From Massospora cicadina (lineage: Eukaryota; Entomophthoromycota; Entomophthoromycetes; Entomophthorales; Entomophthoraceae), in NCBI GenBank assembly GCA_022478985.1, contig JAKSZP010009284.1:62001-126000 (forward strand): DNA of 64,000 bases, read 5' to 3'. A program made the translations under genes and the position numbers. This document shows, in pieces, positions 1 through 11,998 of this stretch. The notes under the pieces are model-generated. The model saw nothing but the letters and a program-made list of their open reading frames with translations, was not told where the DNA came from and did no database searches. The first letter of the stretch is position 1. The number at the start of each line of letters is the position of its first letter.

Positions 1-2400
1 ACTTTTTTACTGATTCAGAGAAAAGTTCTATAGGGAATTATAGTCTAAAACCTTCACCCTTTCTGTAACAAGGTTGCATTTATGTCATAGTTTAATGATT
101 GATTGGTAACAAAGAAGGATTAGTAAGCTATTGTGCAACATAATCGGCCTCACTAGATAATAGACTTTGATTCATAATGAGACTTTTTAATCTTACGTAC
201 AAAAAAACTTTTGGACTGATGAACTGTAGAGGGGCCGCTAATTTTGAAGCTTTGTGAAATTTGTTTTTATGGAAGTTACATGTCTGGTATCCTTTAAGGT
301 TCAGAAAAAAGCTCAGTTTCCCATTTTACAATTGTCCATTTCTTTGTCTGAAATAATATGTCCACATCTATATTAAGTTGAATAACAAGACTTTGGATTG
401 AGAGATCTTTAACTTTCTTAAGGTTTATATCAACTTCAGATAAGAGTAAACAATAGCCATCATGTGCTGAGCATATGAATATTTATAAGGGTATAGATTT
501 AGTATTTGGTCTATGAATATTATTATGCAATTTCACACTAATCTTTTAGTACTGCGTTAATGAATTATTGGAAGCATGCAGGGGCCTTTTTTAGGCAAAT
601 GTAATGACCAATTCTGATAGACTTTAGGTTAGTGAAAATTAGCCAGCATTTTTAATAATTTTTGGATGATTTGACAATAAAATTTAGAATTCTTAGGGTT
701 CTAAACACTCTGGCCTTTACCACGTCACAAGTGATTTATTGTTCTTGTTGCAAAGGATGTGGGTGTGGTCCTTTCCCATATAAAAAATTGCATAGTTACC
801 GCACTAAGATACATATAATTATCATACAGATAGAAAGGGAGAACCCAAAAATGACTTTTGAATAAATTGTTAATCTTGAAATAGTCACAAGTATCACAGC
901 AAGCCATTAGTACTTCTATGCCCATAGCAAAATAGCCTGGGTGCTCAGAGAAAAAAGGGTAACCTAAGAAGCAGAACAAAGGTTTATAAAAGAAAGGAAA
1001 TGGAGTTCTTTTGCCTAATAAAAAGCCTTAAATTGAGTATATTGCACACATCTAGTAGTGTAGAGAGAACTATATCATCACCAAACAAACAAAAGACTTG
1101 TATTGTCAATGCCATATAGTGCAAGGACCATATCTATATTAAACTATTATAGAGTGGTACATAAATCCTTTACATCAAGTTGAGGTAAAAAACAAGTTCA
1201 GATACAATACAATCGCCTAGATGCCTGAAGTTTATTATGAATATTACATAAAATATTTAGCAAGTAAGTGTCACTATTGAAAATTTTTGATAATATAATA
1301 TTAGAACTGAAAAATACACCAAATTGACCTTAACATTTTTTAATTTCAGAAACGAATAGATCTGATATGGGTGCAGTTCTTCTTGGGATAACATTTTGGA
1401 TCAAAGACATCAAACTAGTCAACTGTAAATTAATCTGCGCATTAAGAGTTTACCAATGGATTTAGTAACTAGTTAGTAAAGATCCTGAAAAACATAATAG
1501 CTCTGTTTAAAGTTTTGGCTTTTGATTTAATACTTTACACACAAGTCATGTAGTGTAATTTACCTTTAACTTTTTAAGTTAATCTTTGAGTTGGTTAATA
1601 TGAGGAACTGATGAAAATAAGGATATCAGAAATGAACCTCTATTAGGGCTATCAATTTTAAGTATTAAGCTTTATAGTAAGAAGCTTTTTTTAATGCGTC
1701 TTCAACACTAAGGGCTGCCTCTTTCTTAGCACCTTAAAGGTATCATAGCCTGTCTCCATATTCCATCAGAATTATGATACAGCAAGAATGTCATAGCCAC
1801 AAATCTAGTGAGCTTTTTCTAACATCATAAAGTAATTAAAAAATACAAGTAGTTATGAGTAACTTGACATACACTTATTGAGGATAATAAAGATGAAAAG
1901 GGAAGGTAATTTTAATTATGATAGCTTAACCAAAGGTATGCTACTAAAAGGTATGGATTTTTCATAACATTGCATCAGCTTGTTAGAATATTGGTGGTGC
2001 CAATGAGACTAGAGATTGCAAGATTCTAAAAAGGATAATCATGGTGTAACCCTTATAAAGATCCTAAGTTATAGCTGTTGGAACCAAAGTTAGAACATTA
2101 TTAGGGTGATGGTTTTAAGCTATTGGTTGTCTTTTTTTGCTCTCTCAAATGGAGAAGAGCCCAACTGAAGTCTTCTTCTTCTCATTTATACAACTATACT
2201 TAACATTGTTCACACACCAAAATCTCAAAATGAGAATTCTGCTAGTATGGCTGTAAAAATTTACTCTAGGATTAATTATTGCTGTCAACCCAGTAACCTT
2301 TTTACTGCACAGGTTTGACTTCCTCATGCACTTTGTCACGTTGTATAGATTGTATTAATCGATAATAGTATGGAGACTATTATCTGTAGTTGAGATTGAA
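1..2400. other. AT-rich stretch without recognisable genes
   Basis: I see no convincing coding region, RNA gene or terminal repeat here. The short open frames (for example 662-865 + and 725-979 -) have no recognisable domains and lie in low-complexity AT-rich sequence. It may be very old decayed repeat or true intergenic DNA. Confidence 0.5.
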
Positions 2401-4499
2401 CTATTATTCAGCCCAATGCTTGGCCAGTATTTCTGATTAAATACTCTTAAAGTTGTACTCGTAGGGATTCGTTCCCTATGCTCTTGTCCACTTGATCTTT
2501 GTTAAGATACCCCAGTGACAGTCTCTCTCGTCCCAACTCACAGTCAGCAGCTATCCCTGATTGTGGTTCCCTCATCTCTAGATCCCCACTTGGATCTTTA
2601 CTCTTCTCTCGGAGAGTCTTCCAATTATTGCTTTCTGCAATAATATCTTTGAGATATAATGAAACAATAGAAGCTGATAGTTTAACTATACACCAAATTG
2701 ATAATATTACTGTAAATTACTTGTTATCTTAAAACTAGAGTTTTTTATTATAGTAAATCATAGGGAATTATATAGTAGGGGATTTGGCTGGCTAACCCTT
2801 GGTTGACACCACTTCAATGAAACGGCAGCCATTGCCATTGAATCACCCTTCCTTGTCTTAGCAGTGATGGTCTTCCCCATCCTGGCTAGGATTCCATTGT
2901 TGGTCATCCTCAAGACCTTAAACTGAAATAGTCAGAAAATGTATCCCTAATGTTTTCCTCTCAATCCAAGCAAACCAACCATAATTGGCTAGCGACCTGC
3001 TTAGGTAATGAGACTTTTACAATTATGGCAGGTCACTCACCAACCAATTTAGTTTGATAGTTGCAGGCGGCATCACTCACCTTGCAACTCACTATCCATT
3101 CCCAATCTGTTGGTGATGAAACCTGACCAATCCCAATTGATACACCTGATAGTTAATCACTATTAGATGCCCATATTTCGTCAGCCACTTCACCCGATGA
3201 GATCTTAGGTATTCATCCAGATCAATCCCCAATGGATACAACCAGGTGAATATCCTAAAATCCCCCAAATGTAGTTCCTCCAAAACTTGGGCCAACCAAT
3301 TTCTGATTCACTTTGCCTTAGTGAATTTTCCCCTAGTGACACCAGGTAATCTAGCAGGCTGGGAATATGGGCAAAAATCTTAACAACGACTAATCAAGAT
3401 CTGATAATGAACTTAAAGTTTATGAATCTTTTTTGCTTTTATAAACCAGTCAATATCATCTTGAAAGACTAATTTTGGATAGGATTCTTCAGTCTTTTGC
3501 CTTGATTACATCTGATTAACAAGGTAATTAAGTTTGAGTTAATTGAGGTGTGTGAGAATTAGGGTGGCATTTAAATCTAACCTGGTTATGTGGCTTTTAA
3601 TAGTGGATACTCAGGTCCTCATAGGGTATAGATAGAGTATTTTGTACAAACCTTTTCTCTTTTTATTAACAATTTTTAATATTTAGCAATCCTCCTTTAT
3701 ATGATTAAGCAAGTATTATCTTCCATGTAAATTAAGTTGTCAAGGGTCACTCATAGGCATTCCTTGGCAATAAGCTTTTATTAAGAATGTTAACATTCTT
3801 AAGTATTTATTACATTGATTAATAACTCTTGATGATGGTCTTGAGTCAAGATAAACACTGGGTGAGGGATATCATTTTTAGTAGTATCTAATATTATCCT
3901 TATGATGATACCTGAGGGTAATAATTGATGTTCTTGGAATGCTTTCATTATATTTAGCTTGAGTGCTTGTGTATTAAATTGAATGCTGGTACATCGTCAT
4001 GCAATACTTATGTCTTCCCTGTCTAAGCTTCCTGAGATTTCTCCAATTTGTTTCTCTTGATATAAAAAAATACACCACATCTCTGATTGAAAATTGGAAA
4101 TTGCAGGTCAAGGCTAATATCTTTGCTACTGCTGTCAAGCTTTTCTAGATATTTTTCTCAAGCTTCTATCTATCCTTAACTTAATTCGTTTTCTAGTATT
4201 GTTGTAAACCTCTTGGTTGTAACTTTTATTATCAGCATTCACTAAAGTGGCCAATAAAGCTGGTAAAGCAGATTATCGTCCATATAATCATTTTTATGTG
4301 ACATCATAATGACTTGATGATAACTTGGGCGATATGATAATGGTGCTAATGTCAGTAACTAATTCCACTTAAGTATAGATAGTAGTCATCTTACTATTTA
4401 TTCCACCAAGAGTGCAGTTAACTCTTTAGACGTTACCATTTTCTGAAAAAATGGTCAATGTGAAATTTCATGCGGCTATCTCCTGTATCTTCTCTATTG
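2401..4499. other. Unresolved, probably degenerate repeat sequence
   Basis: This stretch is less AT-rich than the preceding 2.4 kb, with small open frames at 2499-2732 (+) and 3092-3295 (-) that show no known domain. It abuts the left LTR of gypsy B. Its texture resembles the decayed LTR sequence elsewhere in the window, but I found no second copy or terminal motif to prove it. Confidence 0.35.
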
Positions 4500-4504
4500 A
4501 GAGA

Positions 4505-4976
4505 TGCTGATGCAGAAAATGACAAAGATGGCCACTGCCATTGCAGAGATCAATGAGTGTGGGCCCTCCATTGGATGAGGTGGTTTGCTTTGGAGAGGTC
4601 AGAATTTTTTATAATATTTGAAAAATATAAAAGGTTTTCCTGTATTGAATTTATAACTATTATAAGATACTACAAAATAACCCAGCACTTAACATAAGAA
4701 ATGTGCCAGGTATATATAATTTCAAGGAAGTGAGGTTAGTGATTGCAGAACATTTCTGACAACTGGATGAGCGCATCTTTCCAAGAGCGCAAGGAACTTT
4801 GTGCAAGGTTGCAGTTTGGTGACAGTTAAAGGGATCTTTTGCAAACTTTCTCTAGAAATCTTTGCTAGCTATTATGGGTACCGCATTCTAACATCATCCT
4901 TTTTTTGATGTCTATAAAACGATTTGAATAGGTGCTTGAGGAAGTTCTGTTTGATCAAACTATAACTATTTGCCCC
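4505..4976 (-). repeat. Gypsy B left LTR, outer part
   Basis: This aligns with 31224-31622; both carry the shared block AAAGATGGCCACTGCCATT near the start and a shared GCAGAACATTTCTGACA block further in. It is cut at 4976 by the insertion of gypsy A and resumes at 11486. Confidence 0.75.
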
Positions 4977-5390
4977 TGTCAATGCTACAGTTCTCTAGAC
5001 TGGCGCCAAGGCTCATAGGTCACTCGAAGCTGCTAATCTGCAGAAAAGGTTGAGAAGGAAGCGGAAAGCTAGGTAAGATATTAAATAATTTATTAGGCTT
5101 AGAAGGATTTGATATTAATAGGGTGTGTTGGAACTCGGTGCCTCAGGGATTGTCAGGGCCTCATCCATTCAGGATCTTTGCTGATCTTCTGGAATGGCCT
5201 CCTCATGGGCATCCTCAATGGATTATGTCTCCCACAAGACCAAATTGGTGGAAACGCTGCCCCACGTGACTCAGGAATTGGGGAGGGGGTTCCTGAAGAC
5301 AATTCACCTTGGGTTGGTTTGGAAACTGATTCAGTACAGACTAATCTGGAAGTGGGGAATTCAATATGATCATTTTCTTGAATTCTGACA
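4977..5390 (-). repeat. Gypsy A 3' LTR
   Basis: 414 bp, near-identical to 11069-11480. On the minus strand it starts TGTCAGAATTC and contains a possible AATAAA polyadenylation signal near 5090. Confidence 0.92.
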
Positions 5391-5439
5391 ACGCCACCTT
5401 CTAGATTCTGTCAGAAGGGGGAATACGGCTAAAGGAACC

Positions 5440-6480
5440 CGCCATGCACCCGATTAACCACAGTCCCTTGGTTGATGCTGGCAATGGAGTAACTAGTCTT
5501 CACCTTATGAATGACTTTATAGGGTCCAGACCAAAGTACGTCTAGCTTATTTTGTGGCCTCCAGGTCAATGGTGATAAAAGAGAATGATGTCACCTAATT
5601 AAAAAGTTGGTAAGGAGGGTCATCTGAGATTAAATTGTGATGTTTCTCTTCCAGTGGTGGTGATAATGCCTTGAGTGTCTTGGGTTTGAAGCTGGACAAT
5701 TTCATTGGCTAAGGCCCTCATTATTAATTTAAAGTTCTCAGGTGTGGAGGTCTCAAGCATTTTCTGGATGCTACTTGGCAGCCGAGGTGCCCGCCCATAT
5801 AGGGCTTCAAATGGGAATATCTTGATGACTCAGATGTAGCTTACTCTGTAGGCAAGCAAGGCGCTGGGTAGTTAATGGTTACAATGAGCAGGGTCCAAGG
5901 CAGCTAAATTTTTGTAGAATGGAAATAAGAGTTCGGTTAGCATGTTCAACCGCCCCATTAGTGGAAGGGTGGAAAGGTGCAGCGAAACTCTGGGTAGTTC
6001 CAAATAGCGAGGTAAGTCCTTGTATTACCTGTGGGGTAAAGTTCAATCCATTGTCCAAAAGTAAGGTTTGAGGGCACCCATGCTGAGTGAAAACATATTG
6101 AATGAGGAAAAGGGCTGTGGCTTTGGCGTTTTAGCTGGGTTTGAAACCGCTTCAACCCACTTGGTTAAGTGCTCCATGGCTAGGATAATATATTTATGCC
6201 CATGCAGCCCAGTGGAAAGAGGCCCACCACATCAATGCTACTTCATTGAAGGGTTCAGTTGGGGCAACAAATGAATGTTGGAATCAAGGGTTGGCTCAAT
6301 CTTGCAAGTGGCAAGTCATGCATGCTTCCAGGACCTCCTGGATAGTCTCTACCATTTAGTCCCTTTAGCATCGTGACTTCAGCCATTTTTGAGTCCTTTT
6401 GACGGCCCCATGCTCCACGGTGGAATGGCCTTCTAGTATAACATCAGTTCTGGAGGAGGGGCAGATGTAAGGGAGCCCCT
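5440..6480 (-). pseudogene. Gypsy A integrase (broken)
   Basis: Minus-strand translation, pieced across frames, shows integrase core motifs. AMEHLTKWVEAV follows the first catalytic aspartate region, a DNG-like motif lies near 6060, and then an FHPSTNGAVEHANRTL-type block carries the catalytic glutamate (about 5950). The C-terminal end reads GTVVNRVHGGFL near 5450, close to the LTR. Integrase would insert the cDNA into the genome. At least four stops or frameshifts prevent translation. I saw no chromodomain in this copy. Confidence 0.8.
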
Positions 6481-6718
6481 TATTACTGATCTTCTTGTAA
6501 AGCAGACCATCCTTAATTTGTGTATCTCAAGTCATCCTTCAGAGTTGAGCTTGGATTTCTTGGGTTTCCAACTTCCACTGCTCAGGTCAGCTTATTAGAT
6601 CATACAGCCGGTCCTCCTAAGGGGTTAACGCTGCTAGAACTGGCATCCTGGAGAGGCCATCAGCATTTTGGTGAAATACGCCAGCAACCTGGACAATGGT
6701 GAAATCATAGTTCTACAG

Positions 6719-7930
6719 TCATAAAGCCCACCTGGCTAATCGACCATCTGGGTTCTTCATTTGCTGGAGCCACCAGAGAGAGGAGTGGTCTGTTATGATA
6801 GTAAAGTGAGTACTGTAGAGATAAGGCTGGAAATGTTTGATGGCTAGCAAGACAGCCAGGCACTCCCTCTCAGTGACGCTGTAGTTCCGTTCAGCTTTAC
6901 TTATCATCTTACTAAAATAAGCCACAGGATGATTGACTTAGTTCTCATCATGCTGGGCTAGGATAGCCCTGATGGCAACATCACTTGCATCTGTAAAATG
7001 CAAGAAGGGTTGGTCAAAGCGCGGATGGACTAGAATGGGTTTAGTACATAGAGCGGTTCTTAAGGAAAAGAAAGCCTGTTCTTGTTCAGGCCGCCATTTA
7101 AACGGCACGTTTTTCTGCAAGAGGTAGAACAGTGGCTCAGCGAGGTCAGCAAACCGGGGGATAAACTGTCAATAATAGACCATCATGCCTAGGAATACCT
7201 GAATATCCTTTAAGCTTTGGGGGCGAGTCATCTTTTCTATGGCGTCAGCCTTGTCCAATATAGGCTGGATGCCGTCCTTGAAAACCTTGTGCCCCAGGAA
7301 TTCAAGTTCATACCGAAAGAAGGAGCACTTTGAGGGTTTTAGTTTTTTGGACACATTTTCTAGCCAAATAAAGACTTCCCATAAATGCTCAATGTGCCCA
7401 TTAAAGGTTTGATATAAACGTTAATGTCATCTAGGTAAACAAGGACGCAGGAAAGCTCCAAGTCCCCAAGGATCCCATCCATGGCACGTTGGAAAGTGGC
7501 CGGGGCATTACAAAGTCCTTGGGGTATCCTTGTGGGCTCGAATAGTCCTTAATTGGCTATGAGCACACACTTAGCCCGGTCTTCAGGGGAGATTTCAACC
7601 TGCCAATACCCGCTGGCAAGGTCCATGGCGGAAAAGTATTGGGATCTGGTGAGCAGACGGAGGGAATCATCAATTTGATGCAAAGGATAACTGTCCTTTT
7701 TGGTGATGGAGTTGAGTCATCAATAATCCATTACTACCTGATGGCTGCCATCCTTCTTCCAAACAAGCAGAAGAGGAGAGGCCCAAGGGCTGCGAGAGGG
7801 CACCAGGAGTCTGGTGTTAAGTAGTTGTTTGAGCTCAACAGTCACCTGGGCTTATTCAGCCTTGCTCTTTCAGTAAGGTGGGGACTGGAAGGGAGGAGCA
7901 TCCCCAGTTTCTACATGATGGAGAACTCCA
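6719..7930 (-). pseudogene. Gypsy A reverse transcriptase and RNase H (broken)
   Basis: Minus-strand frames give the reverse transcriptase series. SPWASPLLLVWKKDGS is followed by MDLASGYWQVE, then IPQGLCNAPATFQRAMDGIL, then VYLDDINVY, which has the YxDD catalytic box (near 7430). Downstream are the thumb and connection (FLGHKVF, 7354-7169) and RNase H. RNase H has TDASDVAIRAILAQ (7120-6938) and then [19 protein letters not shown] and ITDHSSL (6925-6719). TAG and TAA stops and frame changes split it into at least four pieces. It would copy element RNA into DNA. Confidence 0.88.
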
Positions 7931-8639
7931 TTCATTTTTCAAAGTCATAAGTCAAGGTCGAAAATAGGTCCAAATATTCTTCCAACAACTCTAGGACCTT
8001 ATGCTGTTGGTCATTTGAGAGGCCTTTAGTGATATTAGTATTAACCAGACTAACTGAGGGAGGAGCTTGAAAGCCAAAGTCTCTCAAGTCCCCAAAGTCT
8101 CAGACATCAGCAATAGCTGTCACTGGTAGTAGGCGGACATAGGTGGTAGGACTTTATGGACCTACTATTTTTGGTTTATCAGTAAGGTTGGCCAACAGCA
8201 CTGATATAGATCCGGAGAAATCTGGATATAGGATTCCTGGACTAGTTAGCACCTCCGTTGGGGATGGGTTGTCTAGGCCTCAGACTTCTAACAGGTACCC
8301 CAAGGTGTTGTTAACATGGACCCAGGTATCAGCAATGACCTGAGATTTCAGGGGAATTGTAGAAGCCTTAAGTAAGTAGATTGGCATGACTTCTTTCCCA
8401 TCAACCACAGGAGGGGGCAGTCAGATTCAGGAACCCCTAATGTGAAATTCAAACTGATCAATTCAGCCTTCACTCTCCAGCAGACAAGCCCAGGCTTTAA
8501 CCTTGGTTTTGGAATTGCGGGGGTCTTGAAGATAAGCAGGATATGGTGTCCAAGTAAGGATAGAAAGCCGACATCATAATGGAGCACTGCTGAATAATCT
8601 CAAAGAAACTGAGTCCCAAGTAGCAGGTCATAGCAAGGG

Positions 8640-8860
8640 TTATCTAGAGTGACAGCGGGCATGTCTACAGTGAGCTTCCCAAATTGTATTGGTAGAGAGG
8701 AATAAGCCCTATAGATTAGGTGCACTGGGGTCCAGCTGTGCATACTCCATATAGCGCAGCATATCAGGAGCGATCTTGATGCACTTCATTAAATTGGAGG
8801 ATATGACATTCAAGGGGAGCCACTGTCAACTATAGAATGGACTGGTATTTTATGAACTCG
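8640..8860 (-). pseudogene. Gypsy A aspartic protease (broken)
   Basis: A minus-strand frame near 8800-8840 reads IVDSGSP, the catalytic Asp-Ser-Gly triad of retropepsins. After a frame change comes a stretch ending MLRYMEYAQLDPSAP. In the family this enzyme cleaves the Gag-Pol polyprotein. The frame is broken by stops. Confidence 0.7.
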
Positions 8861-8989
8861 AACTGCAACCTGGGTGACCAGACTTCCAAAATGGGGTGGC
8901 ATTGTGAGGAACATGGGAATGTCATCAGAAAAAGAGTAAGCGGTATCAATTCTTTTTTATCATTAGATACTGAAACATCTTATCCAGAT

Positions 8990-10960
8990 GCTGTAGCTCC
9001 TAGTTCATTCAAGGTTATGGAGGATTCTAGAGGCTTGGTAGGGATGTCAGCACGAAGCGCCTCATCCTACATTCTGACTTCCCTTTTCCCGCCTCTTTGT
9101 CAAGACATTTCCAGCAGTTCTTGGCACTGTGTCTGGAACTGTTACAGTAAGTGCATCGGGATCAAGTATTTTTTCTGTTTTTTGAGCCACATGAACTCTA
9201 GGACAGTTAGAGGGGCCTGTGGAGGTAGCCTTAAAGTGTGAATTCGATGTAGGATCTCATTAAGGGCCTCATTGATTTCTCAGATGCAGGTAAACCCATT
9301 TTTCTAGCTGATCATATGCATTTGAACCTTGGGGTAGGATCCCAACGCTGAAATGACAGCAGTAATAGCATCATCAAGGGTGATAAAATTCGCGGTGACA
9401 AAGGGTTGAGCTTGGGCATAAAAGTGGCAGGTGAACTCTTTGGGGGTTTCTCCTTTGTTCAGTAAGATACCCATGAAAGCTTGTTTTTGGTTGGTCAGGG
9501 TTTGGTTGCTGCCAAATTCTTGGATTAAAGCTGTGCAGACCTTATCCCAAGTTGTTCACTCCCTCAAATGGGGAGTCATGATCTCCCAGGAAGTGCTATC
9601 TAGGCAGGAGTGGATATGCTTTACCTTTTGCCAAAAGTTGCCTCCTACATGGAGCTCTTGTAAGCATACATGAAGGATGCACTGCTCTCTTAGCTGGGAA
9701 TGAACCTTTATTTAAAACTAGGTTTAAAGTTAGTTACCAGAGGAGTGGAGAGGGTGTTAACACCAGGGATAGGTGCTGGCTCCGAGATCTCAGTTTCTGC
9801 ATAGTCACAGGGGCTTGCTAGTCTAGACAGCGTCGTAGGCCCTCAAGGTCCTCTTGGATATCATCCCAATTATTAGTTGAGGGATGAAACGAAAGCCTTA
9901 TCCGCGACTTGCTCCTTTAAAGATTGAATGTCGGCACTTTGGCGGTGAAGCTGGTCCTTGAGGGTGGCCAGCGGGTCTCAAACCCTCAACAAATTTGCTC
10001 CAGCCAAGAGATGCAAGCATCAGTAAGCTCAGCAAAAATACTTAAGTAGCCCACTTCATCTGATAGGGCATCAATGGAGACCCTAGGGACAAGGGGGACT
10101 ACATCTTTTCAGAGTTTGCATCCTTCAGCTACATATGAATTTGATCACATAAAGCAGTCAAGGCTGTTGTCACATCCTTCTGCCAGGGGTCCTCAGGGCC
10201 AGCAGCGGTGGGAGCTGAGGGACCTGGGGGCCCATGGGGACTTTCTGGCCCTTTAGGACACTTACGTTCCACAGGGCCTTTAGGCCCCCTAGTCCCTTCA
10301 GGACCTTCACCCCTAGATGGATAGTTGCGAGAGCAGCTCTCAATAGTGTTGTTGTAGGGTCCGTACCAGATCCTTGACTTGAAAGAGGAATTGATTCCAA
10401 GCGTTTTCAAAGAGTTGGACGTTCCAATGCATATCATCCTCAAGATAACCGGAGTTCCCTTATCTAACACCATTACCTGATCTCAGACTTCATTGATCAG
10501 TCGTCAATTATCAAATATGACCTTGAGGTTGTCATGAACAAAGGAGGAGGCTGCATTATAAAAGTGTAAGGCGGGTGTGTAGGTCCTGGGTGAGCCCCAG
10601 TTGTCATGTGACTTCTTGATGGTGTAACCCAACCAGTTGGAGTAGGTGGTGGATAGCGGGGTGAACAAAGTGGCAGAGGTAGCTTTCAGGGACCAATGTG
10701 AGTTCTGCTGGCAGCAGCTGGGCCAAGCTATAGAGTTCCTGCATGGTAGAGGGAATGGAGGAGGCGAGGGAATGACTAGTATGGGCACCCACAGAGTAGA
10801 TGCCATTTATTAGTTGTTGAGTAACTCATTAAGGTTCTTGTATTGAAGTTGGTACTGACTTCCATTAATAGAAGGCAGGGTGAACTGGAAAGAGGCTCGA
10901 AATTCTAATATTTCAGGTTGAGCTGCTGGTATTTCATGCCATGAGGTACTAACCCATTAG
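8990..10960 (-). pseudogene. Gypsy A gag with zinc knuckle and collagen-like segment (broken)
   Basis: Near 9150 the minus strand encodes CTYCNSSRHSAKNC, a C-x2-C-x4-H-x4-C nucleic-acid-binding knuckle that marks the nucleocapsid end of Gag. Further upstream, the open frame 10473-10129 contains a Gly-X-Y-rich segment at about residues 55-92 (GPEGTRGPKGP and GPPGPSAP). The frame is broken repeatedly between these. Gag would form the virus-like particle. The collagen-like segment recurs in the related gag of gypsy C. Confidence 0.72.
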
Positions 10961-11068
10961 GCAACGCTTCTTGACTAACAGCTTGGTCTTCTGGGCTTCT
11001 AGTATTTTCCATCGTGATAGATGTTTTCACTTGGGACAGCTCAGAGCCCCCTGTAGTGAGCATCACTT

Positions 11069-11480
11069 TGTCGGCGCTACAGTTCTCTATACTGGCGCCA
11101 AGGTTCATAGGTGGCTCAAAGCTGCTAATTTACAGAAAAGGTCAAGAAGGAAGCGGAAATCTAGGTAAGATATCAAATAATTTATTAGTCTTAGAAGGAT
11201 TTGATGTTAATAGGGTGTGTTGGAACTCGGTGCCTCAGGGATTGTCAGGGCCTCATCCATTCAGGATCTTTACTGATCTTCTGGAATGGCCTCCTCATGG
11301 GCATCCTCAATGGATTGTGTCACCCACAAGACCAAATTGGTGGAAACGCTGCCCCACGTGACTCAGGAATTGGGGAGGGGTTCTGAAGCCAATTCACCTT
11401 GGGTAGGTTTGGAAACTGATTCAGTACAGCCTAATCTGGAAGTGGGGAATTTGATTTGATTGTTATCTTGAATTCTGACA
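11069..11480 (-). repeat. Gypsy A 5' LTR
   Basis: 412 bp. It pairs with 4977-5390 and is followed directly by the GCCCC target duplication at 11481-11485. A possible AATAAA signal lies near 11190 on the minus strand. No clear tRNA-type primer-binding site follows it inward. Confidence 0.92.
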
Positions 11481-11485
11481 GCCCC

Positions 11486-11775
11486 TTTTTTAATCCCCAA
11501 TTACATCTTCTGGTTCTAGCGCAGATTTTGTTACATACACTCTTATTTCTTAAAATATATTTTGGCAGAATCAGGAGTTTTGGCTGAATAAGGCTTACTA
11601 CTAGTTCTGGGTGGATTAAAATTAGATTCTGGAGGAGTAGATACACCCAGCATCCATCTAGTTTGTTCCCTAAATCTGCTATTTTTGCTAGTGGGTATAG
11701 GTGAGGCCCCTTCCCTTTCCTTGATCAAAAGTGGTATGACTTGTTCCAAAAGTATGGACTTAGTGGGCCCTTACA
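11486..11775 (-). repeat. Gypsy B left LTR, inner part
   Basis: This aligns with 32850-33202; both hold AATCTGCTATTTTTGCTAGTG and a nearby ACACCCAGCAT block. It ends CCCTTACA and is followed by a short purine-rich tract on the minus strand, as expected at the 3' LTR boundary. Confidence 0.75.
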
Positions 11776-11998
11776 TTACCCTTTACTTAAAAAATACAGG
11801 GTCTTACCTTCTTTCTGTTGCTTGTACAAAAGCGTAATTCTTGTACAGCAAATGTAATTTTAATAGCTGTAATGATTGCTAATTTGGCAGTGGAGGGATC
11901 AGGTTCTCTGAGGTTTTGTGCATGGAAGTCCTTGATCAATTCGCAACTGTTGGTACAGTCTCATGAGAAACAACTTTTCTAATTTACAAATACACTTA

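Larger units (their letters stand above)
4977..11480 (-). mobile_element. Gypsy element A, complete with LTRs and target-site duplication
   Basis: Ty3/gypsy retrotransposon on the minus strand with two LTRs (4977-5390 and 11069-11480) beginning TGTC and ending GACA. It is flanked by the 5-bp duplication GCCCC at 4972-4976 and 11481-11485. It sits inside the left LTR of gypsy B. The internal region reads gag (with a zinc knuckle), aspartic protease, reverse transcriptase, RNase H and integrase, in that order. All are interrupted by stops and frameshifts, so the copy is inactive. The LTRs differ by roughly 7% by eye, so it is moderately old but younger than B and C. Confidence 0.92.

Noticed and set aside
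545..554. TTTTAGTACT as a third tiny LINE-tail insertion
   Set aside because: Matches 10 bp of the LINE end but has no flanking direct repeat; chance is likely.
5001..5008. TGGCGCCA as a tRNA primer-binding site of gypsy A (also 11093-11100)
   Set aside because: The motif is inside both LTRs, as fixed by the GCCCC duplication, so it is not the internal sequence just after the 5' LTR.
10129..10473. A host collagen gene
   Set aside because: The Gly-X-Y run lies in frame with and inside gypsy A gag, between its LTR and zinc knuckle, and recurs in gypsy C.
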